Source of the DNA: Dipylidium caninum
Taxonomy: Eukaryota; Platyhelminthes; Cestoda; Cyclophyllidea; Dipylidiidae
NCBI GenBank assembly: GCA_017562135.1
Contig: QEYB01001019.1
Location: 124,001-188,000, forward strand
Reading direction: 5' to 3'
Length of the DNA stretch: 64,000 nucleotides
Shown here: in pieces, positions 63,042 through 64,000 of the stretch
How the letters are laid out: every line of letters starts with the position of its first letter
Numbering within the stretch: the first letter of the stretch is position 1
Notes under the pieces: model-generated
Database searches by the model: none
What the model saw: the letters and a program-made list of their open reading frames with translations, nothing else
Told to the model about the DNA's origin: nothing
Program-made: the position numbers and the translations under genes

Positions 63042-63978
63042 CATAATGTTCCTCCCGGATGAAACTAATGCTAACAGCAGCCACTGTTGGTGGTTAGGCG
63101 AGGTGCAGTTGCGACTTAGAACACCCTTCCTTTCTCCTCCACATTCCGTGCACATCATTTGATGTTAGCGGCGTTCAGGTAGCTACTGCACCAAGTTCCA
63201 ACAACCACACCGTACCGTCTTGGCCTTAGGGTTGAAGAAAGAAGTTGGACAATCCTCTTCCGACAAGATGAATCTCAACACTGGGGTGACCAACGTAGGC
63301 TGAAACAGTCAAAGTTAAAGGGATTTTTCATGCCCAAAGTGGTTTACAATTCGCTCCGGAAAAAGAATATAATAAGTCGAATACAATATTACTGCGATGA
63401 GTAGCCTGAGGTGAGATTCCTTGCTGTTCCGTGAATTCACATTGCCGCACTTGCTACTTCGTTGGTCCGAGTAAACATAGTCAGACGAACGCTGGTGTAA
63501 AACCGGATGGAAAGTGGTTGTGGAAACCAGGGCGAGAATCTGCCCCCTTTACGCATTACATCCTGGTCTCTAGACGAAGTCCTCCCTCCAGACGCCCCAA
63601 GAAGGACCGGTGTTAAGGCCATTGTGACTTCGTTAGGTTTTTACAACCCATTATGACGTTCCCTACTTTTGGCAATAAAGTGACTCTGTTCCGGGTATTT
63701 CCAAAGACGACCGCAATTACGGCTTTAAGAGTGTCTCCCCTTGTGGGTATTGCAGTCTCCTGGGTAAAACCGAGGTAAGGCGAATGTAGACAAAATACCT
63801 TCGCTTTTCAGGCTTAAGGCGAGGCCTTTTACGTAATGTCCACAGAATTTCCCTTTGTATCATCTCTACTTCTGAAAATCCGCAAAGGCAAGGCCACTCA
63901 CACGATTAGCAAATTTATTGCATCGCCTTCCAAAAATTGTCTATCTGTCGCCTTTAATCTGCCTTTTCAGTCTCTACA
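63042..63978. other. No recognisable gene
   Basis: Short open frames only, with no motif or repeat recognised. Confidence 0.5.
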
Positions 63979-64000
63979 GTCTGGTTAGTGTAACGGTAAC
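63979..64000 (+). tRNA. Possible 5' end of a tRNA gene, cut by the window edge
   Basis: The last bases read GTCTGGTTAGTGTAACGGT and then AAC. This fits a seven-base acceptor strand, TA at positions 8-9 and a D-arm whose TAGTGTAACGG matches the eukaryotic A-box pattern (TRGYNNANNNG). The anticodon, B-box and 3' half lie outside the window, so the isoacceptor cannot be named and the match could be chance. Confidence 0.22.

Overview
The window looks like animal nuclear DNA, most likely a flatworm and plausibly a tapeworm. Genes are sparse and split by introns. Two introns in the lactate dehydrogenase gene are only 36 and 35 nt long, a size class known from flatworms. Decayed mariner transposons and many microsatellites are scattered through long non-coding stretches. 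There are no operons, ribosome-binding sites, CRISPR arrays or prokaryotic gene spacing. The flatworm assignment is an inference; no species can be read from the sequence.

Layout. Positions 1-618 and 6230-6865 are two very similar copies of one repeat in opposite orientation, the left copy cut by the window edge. From 6.87 to 9.55 kb lies a dense block of many short tandem repeats with strong strand asymmetry. A mostly empty stretch leads to the first convincing gene, a minus-strand GRIN (GPRIN-type) C-terminal-domain protein at 13658-14851. An unidentified single-span membrane-protein exon follows at 17419-17782 (minus). From 18 to 39 kb there is mainly non-coding DNA with two mariner fossils (26.5 and 32.6-33.1 kb). 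A broken histone H2B copy lies at 39.5-39.8 kb.

The best-supported gene is a complete eight-exon L-lactate dehydrogenase at 43970-46052 (minus), 331 codons, with every splice junction in phase and all catalytic residues present. A possible galectin-like exon (49.3 kb) and a third mariner fossil (49.7-50.0 kb) follow. At 56995-59143 (plus) a two-exon gene encodes a small protein with an N-terminal membrane segment and a Sel1-like repeat. The last 6 kb hold little beyond a GGA microsatellite and a possible tRNA 5' end cut by the window edge.

The recognised genes do not form a pathway: LDH is cytosolic glycolysis, the GRIN protein is probably membrane-associated signalling, and the Sel1 protein is probably a membrane-anchored adaptor. 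I did not find a convincing new system. The items most worth follow-up are the near-identical inverted repeats beside the microsatellite block, the GRIN-domain gene in a likely invertebrate, the small Sel1 membrane protein, and a cysteine-rich frame interrupted by one stop at 40.2-40.8 kb.
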